Assembly: GCA_963715405.1 (NCBI GenBank)
Contig: OY970239.1
Coordinates: 1,922,001-1,986,000 of the forward strand
Source of the DNA: JALZKA01 sp963715405
Lineage (GTDB): Bacteria; Actinomycetota; Thermoleophilia; Solirubrobacterales; 70-9
Length of the DNA stretch: 64,000 nucleotides
Reading direction: 5' to 3'
Positions 24,574 to 32,434 of this stretch are shown one piece after another; the stretch's first letter is position 1, and every line of letters starts with the position of its first letter. The notes beneath the pieces were generated by a model. The model was not told where the DNA came from. It made no database searches and saw only the letters and a list, made by a program, of their open reading frames with translations. Position numbers and translations under genes: made by a program.

Positions 24574-25674
24574 TCAGGCGACGTCGCGGAGCTTCTGTGC
24601 TTCGGCCAGGCTCTGGAGCTTCTTGAGCGACTGGTTCTCGATCTGGCGGATGCGCTCGCGCGTGACGTTGAAGGTCCGGCCGACCTCGTCGAGCGTGCGA
24701 GGGTGCTCCCCGCCGAGCCCATAGCGGAGTTCGAGGACGCGCCGCTCGCGATAAGAGAGGTTCTCGAGCGCCTCGCGTAGCGCCTCCTTGGTGAGGAGGT
24801 CGGCCGCCCGGTCGAACGGGGACTCGGCCTTCTCGTCGGCGATGAACTGGCCGAACTCGGATTCCTCCTCGTCACCGACCGGCTTTTCAAGCGAGACGGG
24901 TGCCTGCGCCGAGCGCTTGATCTGGTCGACCTCTTCTGGGTCGATGCCGGTCACCTCGGCAATCTCGTCGGGAGTGGGCTCGCGGCCGAGCTCGGTCACC
25001 AGCTTTCGCTCGGCGCGACCGATCTTGTTGAGCTTTTCGACGACGTGAACGGGGATCCGGATCGTGCGCGCTTTGTCGGCCAGCGCGCGAGCGATCGCCT
25101 GGCGGATCCACCACGTGGCGTAGGTCGAGAACTTGAAGCCCTTGCGGTAGTCGAACTTCTCGGCGGCCCGGACGAGGCCGAGGGTGCCTTCTTGGATCAG
25201 GTCGAGGAAGGGAAGCCCCTGGTTGCGGTAGTTCTTCGCGATCGAGACGACCAGGCGGAGGTTCGATTCGACCATCTTCTGCTTTGCGTCGAGGTCCCCG
25301 CGTTCGATGCGCTTCGCGAGATCCACCTCTTCCTGAGCGGTGAGGAGGCGGACTTTGCCGATGTCCTTCAGGAAGAGCTGAAGGGAATCGGTGGTCATGT
25401 CGGCCTTCAAGTCGAGTGAAGGCGCTTTGCGGCGACGGCGCTTGGTGTCGGCCCGCTGCGACTCGGGACTCTGCTTTTGCGCCGGGTCGACGTCGTCGAC
25501 CAGCTCGACCCCCTGGCTCTCGATGAAGCCGTAGAGCTCCTCGATGTCGCCCTCGTCGACGTCCACCTCGCGCAAGGCGGTGGCGACGTCGCCATAGGCG
25601 ATTACGCCTTCTGCCTGGCCCTTGCTGACGAGGTTCTTGACCTCTTCCAGCTCCTGCAGCTCCGCGGCAACCAT
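24574..25674 (-). CDS. rpoD: Primary RNA polymerase sigma factor (SigA/RpoD)
   Basis: 366 residues, short for an actinobacterial primary sigma. Region 1.2/2: DSLQLFLKDIGKVRLLTAQEEVDLAKRIE, then NLRLVVSIAKNYRNQGLPFLDLIQEGTLGLVRA and KFSTYATWWIRQAIARAL (regions 2.3-2.4). Region 3: IPVHVVEKLNKI. Region 4: LSYRERRVLELRYGL with the HTH TLDEVGRTFNVTRERIRQIE. The N-terminus begins with a region 1.1-like helical segment. It should read the -10 TANNNT elements seen across the window. A 15-bp tandem repeat with purine-rich sense strand lies in its leader. Confidence 0.95.
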   Translation of the reverse strand: MVAAELQELEEVKNLVSKGQAEGVIAYGDVATALREVDVDEGDIEELYGFIESQGVELVDDVDPAQKQSPESQRADTKRRRRKAPSLDLKADMTTDSLQLFLKDIGKVRLLTAQEEVDLAKRIERGDLDAKQKMVESNLRLVVSIAKNYRNQGLPFLDLIQEGTLGLVRAAEKFDYRKGFKFSTYATWWIRQAIARALADKARTIRIPVHVVEKLNKIGRAERKLVTELGREPTPDEIAEVTGIDPEEVDQIKRSAQAPVSLEKPVGDEEESEFGQFIADEKAESPFDRAADLLTKEALREALENLSYRERRVLELRYGLGGEHPRTLDEVGRTFNVTRERIRQIENQSLKKLQSLAEAQKLRDVA

Positions 25675-25690
25675 CAGATCGCGTGCCTCT

Positions 25691-25720
25691 CCTGTCTCCT
25701 AATCACCTGTCTCCTGATCC
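25691..25720 (-). repeat. Two-copy 15-bp tandem repeat in the rpoD leader
   Basis: CCTGTCTCCTAATCA (25691-25705) is followed directly by CCTGTCTCCTGATCC (25706-25720). On the sense strand it reads AGGAGACAGG twice, each resembling a Shine-Dalgarno, 17-46 nt before the ATG. Confidence 0.7.
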
Positions 25721-25826
25721 CCAATCGATCACAACTCCACTCATTCATCTTTATCGGACGCTGAGAGGCGACTGATTAGACCTGCGACGATCGTAGCCAG
25801 TGGGATAATCCTTCTTCGTTGGCGGG

Positions 25827-25832
25827 TAGATT
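25827..25832 (+). promoter_or_regulatory. -10 hexamer TAGATT
   Basis: TAGATT is 10 nt before the ATG at 25843 and fits the close-spaced TANNNT pattern. Confidence 0.4.
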
Positions 25833-25842
25833 CCCCGAAGAC

Positions 25843-26235
25843 ATGGCTAACGACGCCTCAGACGCGGCGCCAGGCGGCGCGGATTCGCCCGAAGGGGTCT
25901 TCGGCAACCTGCCATCGACGCGCCCGGGCTCGCGGAGCCCAAGACGCCGCGGCGCTTCGGAGGCCGGCGAGAGCACTGCCGAGAAGACGCACGCAAAGGC
26001 TGCCGAAGAGACACCTCCCGCCGCAGACCCCGTAGTGGCCGAAGAGCCGGACGAGTCATACGAGCCCGAGCCCCCTCAGCCTTCTGAAGACCCCCTGGCA
26101 CCGCAACCCGGGATCCGCGGCGTGGAGGACCTTGCCTGGGCCGGCGTGGCGGTTGTGGCCCAGACAGCGACCGCCGGGATTCGATTCACGAGCAGGGCGC
26201 TCGAGGCAGCGCGTAAGTCGATCGACAGGCCTTGA
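25843..26235 (+). CDS. Disordered acidic/proline-rich hypothetical protein
   Basis: 130 residues. Residues 1-90 are low-complexity, rich in Pro, Glu, Ser and Ala, with an arginine patch SRSPRRRGASEAG. Only the last about 35 residues, VEDLAWAGVAVVAQTATAGIRF, look structured and amphipathic, perhaps peripherally membrane associated. I do not recognise a family. It ends 2 bp before the TTG start proposed for the BrkB gene and is likely cotranscribed with it. The ATG follows TAGATT by 10 nt. Confidence 0.55.
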   Translation: MANDASDAAPGGADSPEGVFGNLPSTRPGSRSPRRRGASEAGESTAEKTHAKAAEETPPAADPVVAEEPDESYEPEPPQPSEDPLAPQPGIRGVEDLAWAGVAVVAQTATAGIRFTSRALEAARKSIDRP

Positions 26236-26236
26236 G

Positions 26237-27100
26237 TTGAGGTCGCGGTCCCGCGACTGGCTTCGCGCCTTCTGGCACCGGGCCTACCGGGAGAACATCA
26301 CGGGCATGGCGGCGATGGTCGCCTACAACCTCGCGCTCGCCCTGTTCCCGTTCGCGCTCCTCATCCTCTTCGTGTTCGGAAAGATCCTTCAGTCCGGCGA
26401 CGTGGAGGAAACCGTGATCAACGACCTCCAGGGAATCTTCCCCGCGGTCGAGCAGGAGGAAGTCGAGCGGGCGGTGAATCGCATCCGCGACAGCTCGACC
26501 ACGATCGGCGTCGCCGCTGCGGCCGGCGCGATCTGGATCGGCGCCTCCTTTTGGGGCGCGATGGACACGGCCTTTTGCCGGATCTACCACGTCGAATGCC
26601 GAAGCTGGCTGGCCCAGAAGCGGTTTGCGATCGTGATGCTCCTCGTCGTGACGCTCTTTCTCGCCGCGAGCGTCGTTATCCCGCTCGCAGAGAATCTCGC
26701 GCTCTCGAGCGCTGACGACCTCCCGTTCGGCCTCGACGAGGTGCAAGGGCTGCGAAGCGTTGTCGTCCTGTTGCTCGCGCTCATGCTCACCTTCGGCCTG
26801 ATCAGCCTCATCTACTACGTCGTGCCGAAAGGCCATGTGCCGTGGCATGGCGTCTGGCCAGGCGCGCTCTTCGTCACGGTGACGACGGCGCTGGGCAACG
26901 CCGTCTTCCCGGTTTACCTCACCTCCATCTCCGATCTCGACAAGATCGGCGGCGCGCTCGGGTTCATCCTGGTCGCGCTCATCTGGTTCTACCTCCTCTC
27001 CTTGGCAATCCTTGCGGGAGCCGTGATCAACGCACTCAGATACGAGCTTCGCGACACCGGAAGCCTCGACCTGCCGGGGTTCAACGAGGGAGCGGCGTGA
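26237..27100 (+). CDS. YihY/BrkB-family integral membrane protein
   Basis: 287 residues from a TTG. The hallmark is NITGMAAMVAYNLALALFPFALLILFVFG, followed by five further hydrophobic segments, IGASFWGAMDTAFCRIYHVE, YYVVPKGHVPWHGVWPGALFVT and LGFILVALIWFYLLSLAILAGAVINA. The family was once called RNase BN, but that activity belongs to another protein; BrkB/YihY proteins are probably transporters or flippases. The frame is open further upstream but overlaps the preceding gene, so TTG at 26237 is chosen with low certainty. It overlaps the next gene by GTGA. Confidence 0.85.
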   Translation: MRSRSRDWLRAFWHRAYRENITGMAAMVAYNLALALFPFALLILFVFGKILQSGDVEETVINDLQGIFPAVEQEEVERAVNRIRDSSTTIGVAAAAGAIWIGASFWGAMDTAFCRIYHVECRSWLAQKRFAIVMLLVVTLFLAASVVIPLAENLALSSADDLPFGLDEVQGLRSVVVLLLALMLTFGLISLIYYVVPKGHVPWHGVWPGALFVTVTTALGNAVFPVYLTSISDLDKIGGALGFILVALIWFYLLSLAILAGAVINALRYELRDTGSLDLPGFNEGAA

Positions 27101-27765
27101 GAAACCCGCCTGCACGCGTGAGGGTCCTGCCCGATCCCGAAACCGGCCCTATCTCCACCTCCGGCGCCGTCAAGTCGGTCCAGGAGGCGACCGTCGAGAT
27201 GCCCGCGGAGCTCTACCGGCAGATGTGGAAGCCGGAGTACCTGGAGCGCCTCGCTCGCTCCTACTGGGCCTTCTTGACGAAGATCTCCCTTGGAGCGATC
27301 CGCGTCGTCTACGAGCCGTCGTCGCGAACGGTGGTCTTCGTCTCGAGGCGACTGCCGCTCCTTCGCTTTCGCAAGCCTGAGTACACGGTCGGCCCGGGCC
27401 TCGGCCAGGTCACGTGGCGAATCGAGCGAGGTCTTCTGGTCGCGCCGAACGGGCGCGGGCAGGGCATGTTGCGGATCACGGTGCGGAGCTCAGCCCCCAC
27501 GGAGGACTCAGAGGACGCCTGCGTCAGGGTCCGGACCGAGGTGTCGAACTTCTACCCCTTCCTTCGCGGAGGCGGCTGGTTCGCCCGCATCGGCATTCAG
27601 ATCTATTCGGCGACCCAGGTCCGGATCCACACCTGGGTCACGCACGGCTTCCTGCGTTCGCTCGCCCGCCTGGATCTCCCCCGCTCGCCCGTCGGAGCGC
27701 TGGCGCCTAACGACGGCGAGAGCGTCGAGGAGCTCGAGGCGATGGAGGGCGAGGGCTCGGCGTAG
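27097..27765 (+). CDS. Conserved-looking hypothetical protein downstream of BrkB gene
   Basis: 222 residues from a GTG overlapping the BrkB stop, with GGGAG shortly before. The sequence is soluble, mixed alpha/beta: MPAELYRQMWKPEYLERLARSYWAFLTKISLGAIRVVYE, then a beta-rich part with TWRIERGLLVAPNGRGQGMLRI, RVRTEVSNFYPFLRGGGWFARIG and IYSATQVRIHTWVTHGFLRSLA. The pattern recalls a SRPBCC-like or lipid-binding sandwich, but I cannot name a family. Translational coupling suggests it works with the BrkB membrane protein. Confidence 0.65.
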   Translation: MRNPPARVRVLPDPETGPISTSGAVKSVQEATVEMPAELYRQMWKPEYLERLARSYWAFLTKISLGAIRVVYEPSSRTVVFVSRRLPLLRFRKPEYTVGPGLGQVTWRIERGLLVAPNGRGQGMLRITVRSSAPTEDSEDACVRVRTEVSNFYPFLRGGGWFARIGIQIYSATQVRIHTWVTHGFLRSLARLDLPRSPVGALAPNDGESVEELEAMEGEGSA

Positions 27766-28036
27766 GGGCCGGATCTCGGAGCTTGGGCGGGCATTCGTGG
27801 GCGCGGTCGTGGTGCGAGGTGCTTGATTGGGCAATAAAGGGGAAACGATCGGCGGCCTGAGCGGCTCAGGCATCGTTCGCAGCATTGTGGTGCCTATAGA
27901 CACTCTCAAGGCTTCGAGCGCGGCCAACACTCCCCCTTTAGTGCCCCGCGCCGAAGGCGCGGCAATGCGCTCCGCGATTGGGGAAGCGCCGCGGGCCGAG
28001 CGAGACGTGACGCGTCGCGCTTGGCGAGGGCTCGAG
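27766..28036. other. Convergent intergenic gap with bulged hairpin
   Basis: 271 bp without a supportable gene. GCCTGAG (27855-27861) pairs with CTCAGGC (27865-27871) around CGG, and AACGAT (27844-27849) with ATCGTT (27872-27877) extends the stem past a 5-nt bulge. The stretch 27830-27945 looks less GC-rich than its surroundings. Short reading frames here have no recognisable product. Confidence 0.4.
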
Positions 28037-28939
28037 CTACTCCCCCGCTCGCATCTCCTCCAGCGCCGTGGACATCGCTTCGTCGATGTCCATTCGCTCG
28101 AAGCCGAAGAGGGCCATGCCGGACGGGTCTTTCACGATCGTTTCTACCGCCATCCCGTGGATGAGGGGCTTTGCGACGCCGACGTCGACGGGTGTGACCA
28201 GGCCGACCCAGAGCGACGAGAGGCCCGGCGACAGCACCGGGACGCCGAGCCGGGGCCGCGGATTGATGTTCAGGGCCCGTGCCATCGCGTCCATCATCCC
28301 TCCGTAGGTGGTGACATCAGGGCCGCCGATCTCGATCTCGCGGCCGTGCGCTGCTTCTTTTTCGGGAATCTCGGCCAGGAAACGAAGCGCATCCGCGATT
28401 GCGATGGGCTGCGTCTTCGTCCGAGCCCAGCGAGGGGTGACCATCGCCGGGAGCCGCTTGACGAGGTAATAGGGGATGAGAAACGACTCCGAGCCACCGC
28501 CAATGACGGCCGCGGCGCGTACGTAGGTGACGGGCACGCCGAACTCCATCAGGATCTCCGCGCTCTCGTGGCGGCTCGCGAGGTGATCGGAGCCCTCGTC
28601 GGAAAGACCGCCCAGGTAGATGATCAAGTTCACGCCGGCGGCTTTCGCGGCGGCGCCAAAGTTTCGCGCGCCCTTCTTATCGCGCTCGGCGAAGGAGTCG
28701 TCGCCGGCGCCCCGGCCCATCGAATGGACGAGGTAGTAGGCGATGTCGACTCCGTCCAGCGCCTCGCGGAGTCCTTCGTCCTCGAGCACGTCTGACTTGG
28801 CGATTTCAGCTCCCGCCTCTTTTAAGTCCTCGGCTTTCTCGGGCGAGCGCGCGATCGCCCGCACCTTCTCGCCACGCTCGAGCAACTCGAGCGTGAGCTT
28901 TCTACCGATGTAGCCGGTAGCGCCTACAACGCCAAGCAT
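28037..28939 (-). CDS. Atypical SDR / NAD(P)H-binding protein
   Basis: 300 residues. VVGATGYIGRKLTLELLERGEKV is the GxxGxxG nucleotide-binding motif of atypical SDRs (NmrA/YwnB-like), with AIARSPEKAEDL for NADP preference. LIIYLGGLSDEGSDHLASRHESAEIL replaces a classical YxxxK site, as in mycobacterial proteins of this group. The C-terminal part includes PQPIAIADALRFL-type family sequence (here TKTQPIAIADALRFLAEIP). The substrate is unknown. The ATG shares its A with the glpX stop (TGATG), so it is cotranscribed with glpX. Confidence 0.8.
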   Translation of the reverse strand: MLGVVGATGYIGRKLTLELLERGEKVRAIARSPEKAEDLKEAGAEIAKSDVLEDEGLREALDGVDIAYYLVHSMGRGAGDDSFAERDKKGARNFGAAAKAAGVNLIIYLGGLSDEGSDHLASRHESAEILMEFGVPVTYVRAAAVIGGGSESFLIPYYLVKRLPAMVTPRWARTKTQPIAIADALRFLAEIPEKEAAHGREIEIGGPDVTTYGGMMDAMARALNINPRPRLGVPVLSPGLSSLWVGLVTPVDVGVAKPLIHGMAVETIVKDPSGMALFGFERMDIDEAMSTALEEMRAGE

Positions 28940-29955
28940 CAGCCGTAGCGCCCGCCGGTGATCTCGCGGAGCTTCGCCTGGTCGTGGCGTGCCTGCACCG
29001 TGCGCACGGTGCCGGAGCGCGAGCGCGTGACCAGCGATTCGGTCGAAGCCTGGCCGGTGCGCGGGTTTCGCACGCCTTGAAGCAGCTCGCCGTCTGTCAC
29101 GCCTGTTGCGGCGAAGAAGACGTCATCGCCCGAGACGAGCCGGTCGGCGTCGAGCACTTCCGAGAGGTCATAGCCGGCGTCGATCGCAGCCTGGCGCTCC
29201 TCATCGTCGCGCGGCCAAAGGCGGCCGAGCATCTGCCCGCCAAGGCACTTGATCGCCGCGGCCGAGATCACGCCTTCCGGCGTGCCCCCGATCCCCCACA
29301 GAAGATCGACCCCGGTCGACTCAGACACGGCGAAGAGGGCGGCCGAGACATCGCCGTCGGAGATCAGCCGGATGCGGCCGCCCGCCTCCCGGATCTCGGC
29401 CATCGCGTCTTGGTGGCGCGGGCGGTCGAGGATCATCACCGTGACGCCGCTCGTCTCGGTTCCCTTGCGCTCGGCCACGCGCTCGATCACGGTCGCCAGC
29501 GGCTCATCCAGCGAGAGAAGGTCGGCGACCTCGGAACCACCCGCGAGCTTCTCCATATAGACGCACGGCCCCGGGTCGAACATCGTGCCGCGCTCGGCGA
29601 GAGCGATCACCGCCAGCGCGGACGGCATCCCCTTCGCGCACAGAGTTGTGCCTTCGAGTGGATCCACCGCGATGTCGACCTGCGGCGGGCTCCCGTCGCC
29701 GATCTTCTCGCCGTTGTAGAGCATCGGCGCCTCATCCTTCTCGCCCTCGCCGATCACGACGATGCCGTCCATCGGCACGGTGTCCAGGAGGAGGCGCATC
29801 GCATCCACCGCTGCCTGATCTGCGGCTTCCTTGTCGCCGCGGCCTGTCCAGCGCGCGGCAGCGAGCGCCGCCGCTTCGGTGACGCGGACGAGCTCCAGCG
29901 CAAGGTTTCGGTCCGGCTTCGTCGAGTCGCGGACGTCGTGAGAGATGACTCCCAT
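28939..29955 (-). CDS. glpX: Class II fructose-1,6-bisphosphatase GlpX
   Basis: 338 residues. RNLALELVRVTEAAALAAARWTGRGDKEAADQAAV at the N-terminus is diagnostic, as are GIVVIGEGEKDEAPMLYNGE (metal-binding Glu/Asp), DIAVDPLEGTTLCAKG and IRLISDGDVSAALF, IGGTPEGVISAAAIKCLGG. It hydrolyses fructose-1,6-bisphosphate in gluconeogenesis in the cytoplasm and is the usual FBPase of actinobacteria. The open frame extends to 30540 but homology starts at the ATG at 29955. It precedes the SDR gene in one operon. Confidence 0.93.
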   Translation of the reverse strand: MGVISHDVRDSTKPDRNLALELVRVTEAAALAAARWTGRGDKEAADQAAVDAMRLLLDTVPMDGIVVIGEGEKDEAPMLYNGEKIGDGSPPQVDIAVDPLEGTTLCAKGMPSALAVIALAERGTMFDPGPCVYMEKLAGGSEVADLLSLDEPLATVIERVAERKGTETSGVTVMILDRPRHQDAMAEIREAGGRIRLISDGDVSAALFAVSESTGVDLLWGIGGTPEGVISAAAIKCLGGQMLGRLWPRDDEERQAAIDAGYDLSEVLDADRLVSGDDVFFAATGVTDGELLQGVRNPRTGQASTESLVTRSRSGTVRTVQARHDQAKLREITGGRYG

Positions 29956-29984
29956 GACGTGCGAGCCTACCCCGGGGGTGGTGC

Positions 29985-30479
29985 CTAAACCGTGCCCGGC
30001 GCCTTGCGCTGCTGGCGGCCACCGGAAACCTGCGAGCGCAGGAAGCCCACGATGCCGATCACCGCCGCCGCCAGGAGCGCGACCCAGTAGCCGATACCGA
30101 GAGTCGTTCCAAACTCTACGCCGCCTGCTGGCTCGGGTTTGAACAAGATGCCGTTGTAGGCGATGAGAACGACGGCAGCAAAGCCGGCGACCATCGTCAT
30201 CTCGCCCGGCGGGTAGGAGAGCTTGTGCCCGCGCATCAGGATGTAGCCGAGGATCGCAGGAGCAAGCGCAGCCAGGATCAACAGGTAGCGAAGGATGTCG
30301 AACGTTTCCCAGCCCGTGCAAGAAAAGTCCTGCTCGCCGCAGAGCCACGCCCCTCGATCTTCCCGAGCCTGCGTGTCCGTGAGCGCATACCACTCCAGCA
30401 GGAATAGGCTGCCGATCAGCGCGATCGAAGCGAGCGCACCCGCGATTGTCCTGCCGCGATCCAGGTTCGAAAGCTCCAT
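29985..30479 (-). CDS. Four-helix hypothetical membrane protein
   Basis: 164 residues with four predicted membrane segments: IAGALASIALIGSLFLLEWYAL, ILRYLLILAALAPAILGYIL, MVAGFAAVVLIAYNGILF and GYWVALLAAAVIGIVGFL. The first loop has two cysteines (WLCGEQDFSC) that could form a disulfide outside. The C-terminus is basic. Small four-helix proteins of this kind are common in Thermoleophilia-like genomes without known role. TAGGCT lies 9 nt before the ATG. It is upstream of glpX by 29 bp and may be in the same transcript. Confidence 0.72.
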   Translation of the reverse strand: MELSNLDRGRTIAGALASIALIGSLFLLEWYALTDTQAREDRGAWLCGEQDFSCTGWETFDILRYLLILAALAPAILGYILMRGHKLSYPPGEMTMVAGFAAVVLIAYNGILFKPEPAGGVEFGTTLGIGYWVALLAAAVIGIVGFLRSQVSGGRQQRKAPGTV

Positions 30480-30488
30480 CCCGGCGCG

Positions 30489-30506
30489 AGCCTATATCAA
30501 TAGGTT
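30489..30506. promoter_or_regulatory. Divergent -10 hexamers TAGGCT and TAGGTT
   Basis: On the minus strand TAGGCT (30494-30489) is 9 nt before the ATG at 30479. On the plus strand TAGGTT (30501-30506) is 6 nt before the ATG at 30513. The two boxes are only 6 bp apart, so polymerases on them would compete. Confidence 0.5.
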
Positions 30507-30512
30507 CGAGCG

Positions 30513-31445
30513 ATGACGCGCTGGGGACTAACTCTGCCACTGCCCATGACCTCCGTCGCTGGCCAGGTCGATCTGGTCAAGCGAGCGGAAGCTGTTGGCT
30601 ACACCGATCTGTGGTCCGGCGAGACGGCAGGGCCCGACGGCTTCACGCCGCTCGCCTTCGCGGCGGCCCACACCAAGAGCATCCGGGTCGGCACCGGCGT
30701 CGTTGGCGTCTTTCAGCGTGGGCCTGCGCTGCTTGCACAGCAGGCGGCGGCGATGGCCGATGCCACGGGCGGGCGCTTCGCGCTCGGCATCGGCGCCTCG
30801 TCAGATCGCATCGTCGAAGGCTGGAACGGCATCCCCTTCGAAAAGCCGTACTCGAAGGTGGCCGAGACGGTCGAGTTCCTCGAGGTCGCCTTGGCCGGTG
30901 AGCGCACCCCGAACGGGTTCAAGCTCGAGGCAAAGCCCCAGCACGAGATCCCCGTCATACTTGCGGCGCTTCGAGGGCGCATGCTTCGCCTCGCCGTGAA
31001 GCGCGCGGACGGTGCCTTCACGAACTTCCTGCCGATCTCTGGGCTGCCACAGGTGGTGGACGGGATCGAAGGCGCCCCGGATGGCTTCGAGCTACTTTGC
31101 CGCTTCTTTTGCATCCCCGGCACCCGCGAGGAGGTCGAGCCGATCGCCCGCTTCATGTTCTCCTCCTACATCACGGTCCCGGTCTATGAGGCCTTCTACC
31201 GCTGGCTCGGCCACGGAGATGCGATCGACCCGATGGTCGAGGCCTGGCAAGCGAAGGACCGCCAAAAGGCTGCGGCCGAGGCGCCGTGGGAGTTGATCGA
31301 CGAGATGTTCATCCTGGGCGAGCCCTCAGAGATGCACGAGCGCCTCGCTCGCTTCACCGAGGGCGGAATCACCCTGCCGGTCCTCACGCCGATCACGAGC
31401 CCGGACAAGCTCGGCGACTTGATCGAAGCCTTGGCTCCCCGCTAG
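30513..31445 (+). CDS. LLM-class (F420-dependent type) oxidoreductase
   Basis: 310 residues of the bacterial luciferase-like TIM barrel: RWGLTLPLPMTSVAGQVDLVKRAEAVGYTDLWSGE-type N-terminus, GTGVVGVFQRGPALLAQQAAAMADATGGRFALGIGASS, and PVILAALRGRMLRLAVKRADGAFTNFL. In actinobacteria this subgroup uses F420H2 rather than FMN (family knowledge). The late EPSEMHERLARFTEGGITLPVL segment is typical. The substrate is unknown. TAGGTT 6 nt before the ATG marks a leaderless promoter. Its stop shares CTAG with the convergent egtD stop. Confidence 0.88.
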   Translation: MTRWGLTLPLPMTSVAGQVDLVKRAEAVGYTDLWSGETAGPDGFTPLAFAAAHTKSIRVGTGVVGVFQRGPALLAQQAAAMADATGGRFALGIGASSDRIVEGWNGIPFEKPYSKVAETVEFLEVALAGERTPNGFKLEAKPQHEIPVILAALRGRMLRLAVKRADGAFTNFLPISGLPQVVDGIEGAPDGFELLCRFFCIPGTREEVEPIARFMFSSYITVPVYEAFYRWLGHGDAIDPMVEAWQAKDRQKAAAEAPWELIDEMFILGEPSEMHERLARFTEGGITLPVLTPITSPDKLGDLIEALAPR

Positions 31446-32434
31446 GCCGGTCGCGCCAGCGACAGGCCGTAGAGGCCGTCGGGGTCCGTCCACCAGCCCG
31501 TCATCTCGAGACCGGCCTCGGCGTAGATTCCCTCGAGGCCCTCGCGCCGGAACTTGGTCGAGATCTCGGTGCGCATCTCTTCGCTTCGCTCGAAGCCGAC
31601 CGTGAGGCCGAGCTCTGCGATCTCTACGAGCTGTCGCTTCAGCGAGCGCAAACGGATGTCGACGAAGAGGTTCTCGTCGTCCCAGAAGGCGGCGTGCCCG
31701 AAGGCGTTCAGATCAAAATCCGCCCCGAGGCGCTCGTTGAGGACGGTGAGCACGTTCAGGTTGAACGCAGCCGTCACACCGGTCGAGTCGTTGTAGGCGG
31801 CCTCGAGCGTCTCACGATCCTTGATCAGATCGGTGCCGAGGAGGAAATGGTCCTCGGGGCCCAGGAGGTTGGCGACGCGGGCGAGGAACGAAGCGCGTTG
31901 TTGCGGCTCGAAGTTGCCGATCGTGCCGCCGAGGAAGGCGATCACGCGGGGTCCGCCGAGGGGCACGCGCTCGAGATCGCGCTCGAAGTCGCAGACGAGG
32001 CCCCGCACCTGGATCCCGTACTCGCCGCCAACCTTCGCCGCGGTGTCGCGGGTGATCTCTTCGGAGATGTCCACGGGCGCGTAGGCACGCAGCCCTCCTG
32101 CGTCCCGCATCGCGTCGAGGAGAACGCGGGTCTTGAGCGCTGATCCCGAGCCGAGCTCGATCAGCGTCGCCGGGTTGCCCGCCGCATCGACGATCTCGGC
32201 AGAGTCGTTTTCGAGGATCGCCCGTTCTGAGCGGGTGGGGTAGTACTCGGGAAGCTCGGTGATCTGCTCAAAGAGCTCTGAGCCGCGCTCGTCGTAGAAG
32301 TAGCGGGGCGAGAGCTCCTTGAACGGCTTCGTGAGCCCGATCCGGACGTCCGCCGCCATCCCCGAGAGCGGACCGCCTGGCGGCAGACGCACCTCGACCT
32401 CGACGTCCGGGGCTGTTTCGGCAGCGGGGGTCAT
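31442..32434 (-). CDS. egtD: L-histidine N-alpha-methyltransferase EgtD
   Basis: 330 residues. FKELSPRYFYDERGSELFEQITELPEYYPTRSERAIL is the diagnostic EgtD N-terminus; LIELGSGSALKTRVLLDAM is the SAM motif, with YAPVDISEEITRDTA and IAFLGGTIGNFEP, and FLLGTDLIKDRETLEAAYNDSTGVTAAFNLN shaping the histidine pocket. It trimethylates histidine to hercynine, the first step of ergothioneine synthesis. It overlaps the egtB stop by TGATG, giving the operon egtB-egtD. No egtA, egtC or egtE is next to them. Confidence 0.93.
   Translation of the reverse strand: MTPAAETAPDVEVEVRLPPGGPLSGMAADVRIGLTKPFKELSPRYFYDERGSELFEQITELPEYYPTRSERAILENDSAEIVDAAGNPATLIELGSGSALKTRVLLDAMRDAGGLRAYAPVDISEEITRDTAAKVGGEYGIQVRGLVCDFERDLERVPLGGPRVIAFLGGTIGNFEPQQRASFLARVANLLGPEDHFLLGTDLIKDRETLEAAYNDSTGVTAAFNLNVLTVLNERLGADFDLNAFGHAAFWDDENLFVDIRLRSLKRQLVEIAELGLTVGFERSEEMRTEISTKFRREGLEGIYAEAGLEMTGWWTDPDGLYGLSLARPA

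Noticed and set aside
27830..27945. tmRNA, RNase P or SRP RNA gene in the 27.8 kb gap
   Set aside because: None of the signature sequences (tmRNA ends, GAGGAAAGUC of RNase P, SRP Alu/GNAR motifs) was found.
27827..28795. Plus-strand open frame across the NAD(P)-binding gene
   Set aside because: Shadow of the minus-strand SDR gene; its sequence is arginine/histidine-rich without family features.
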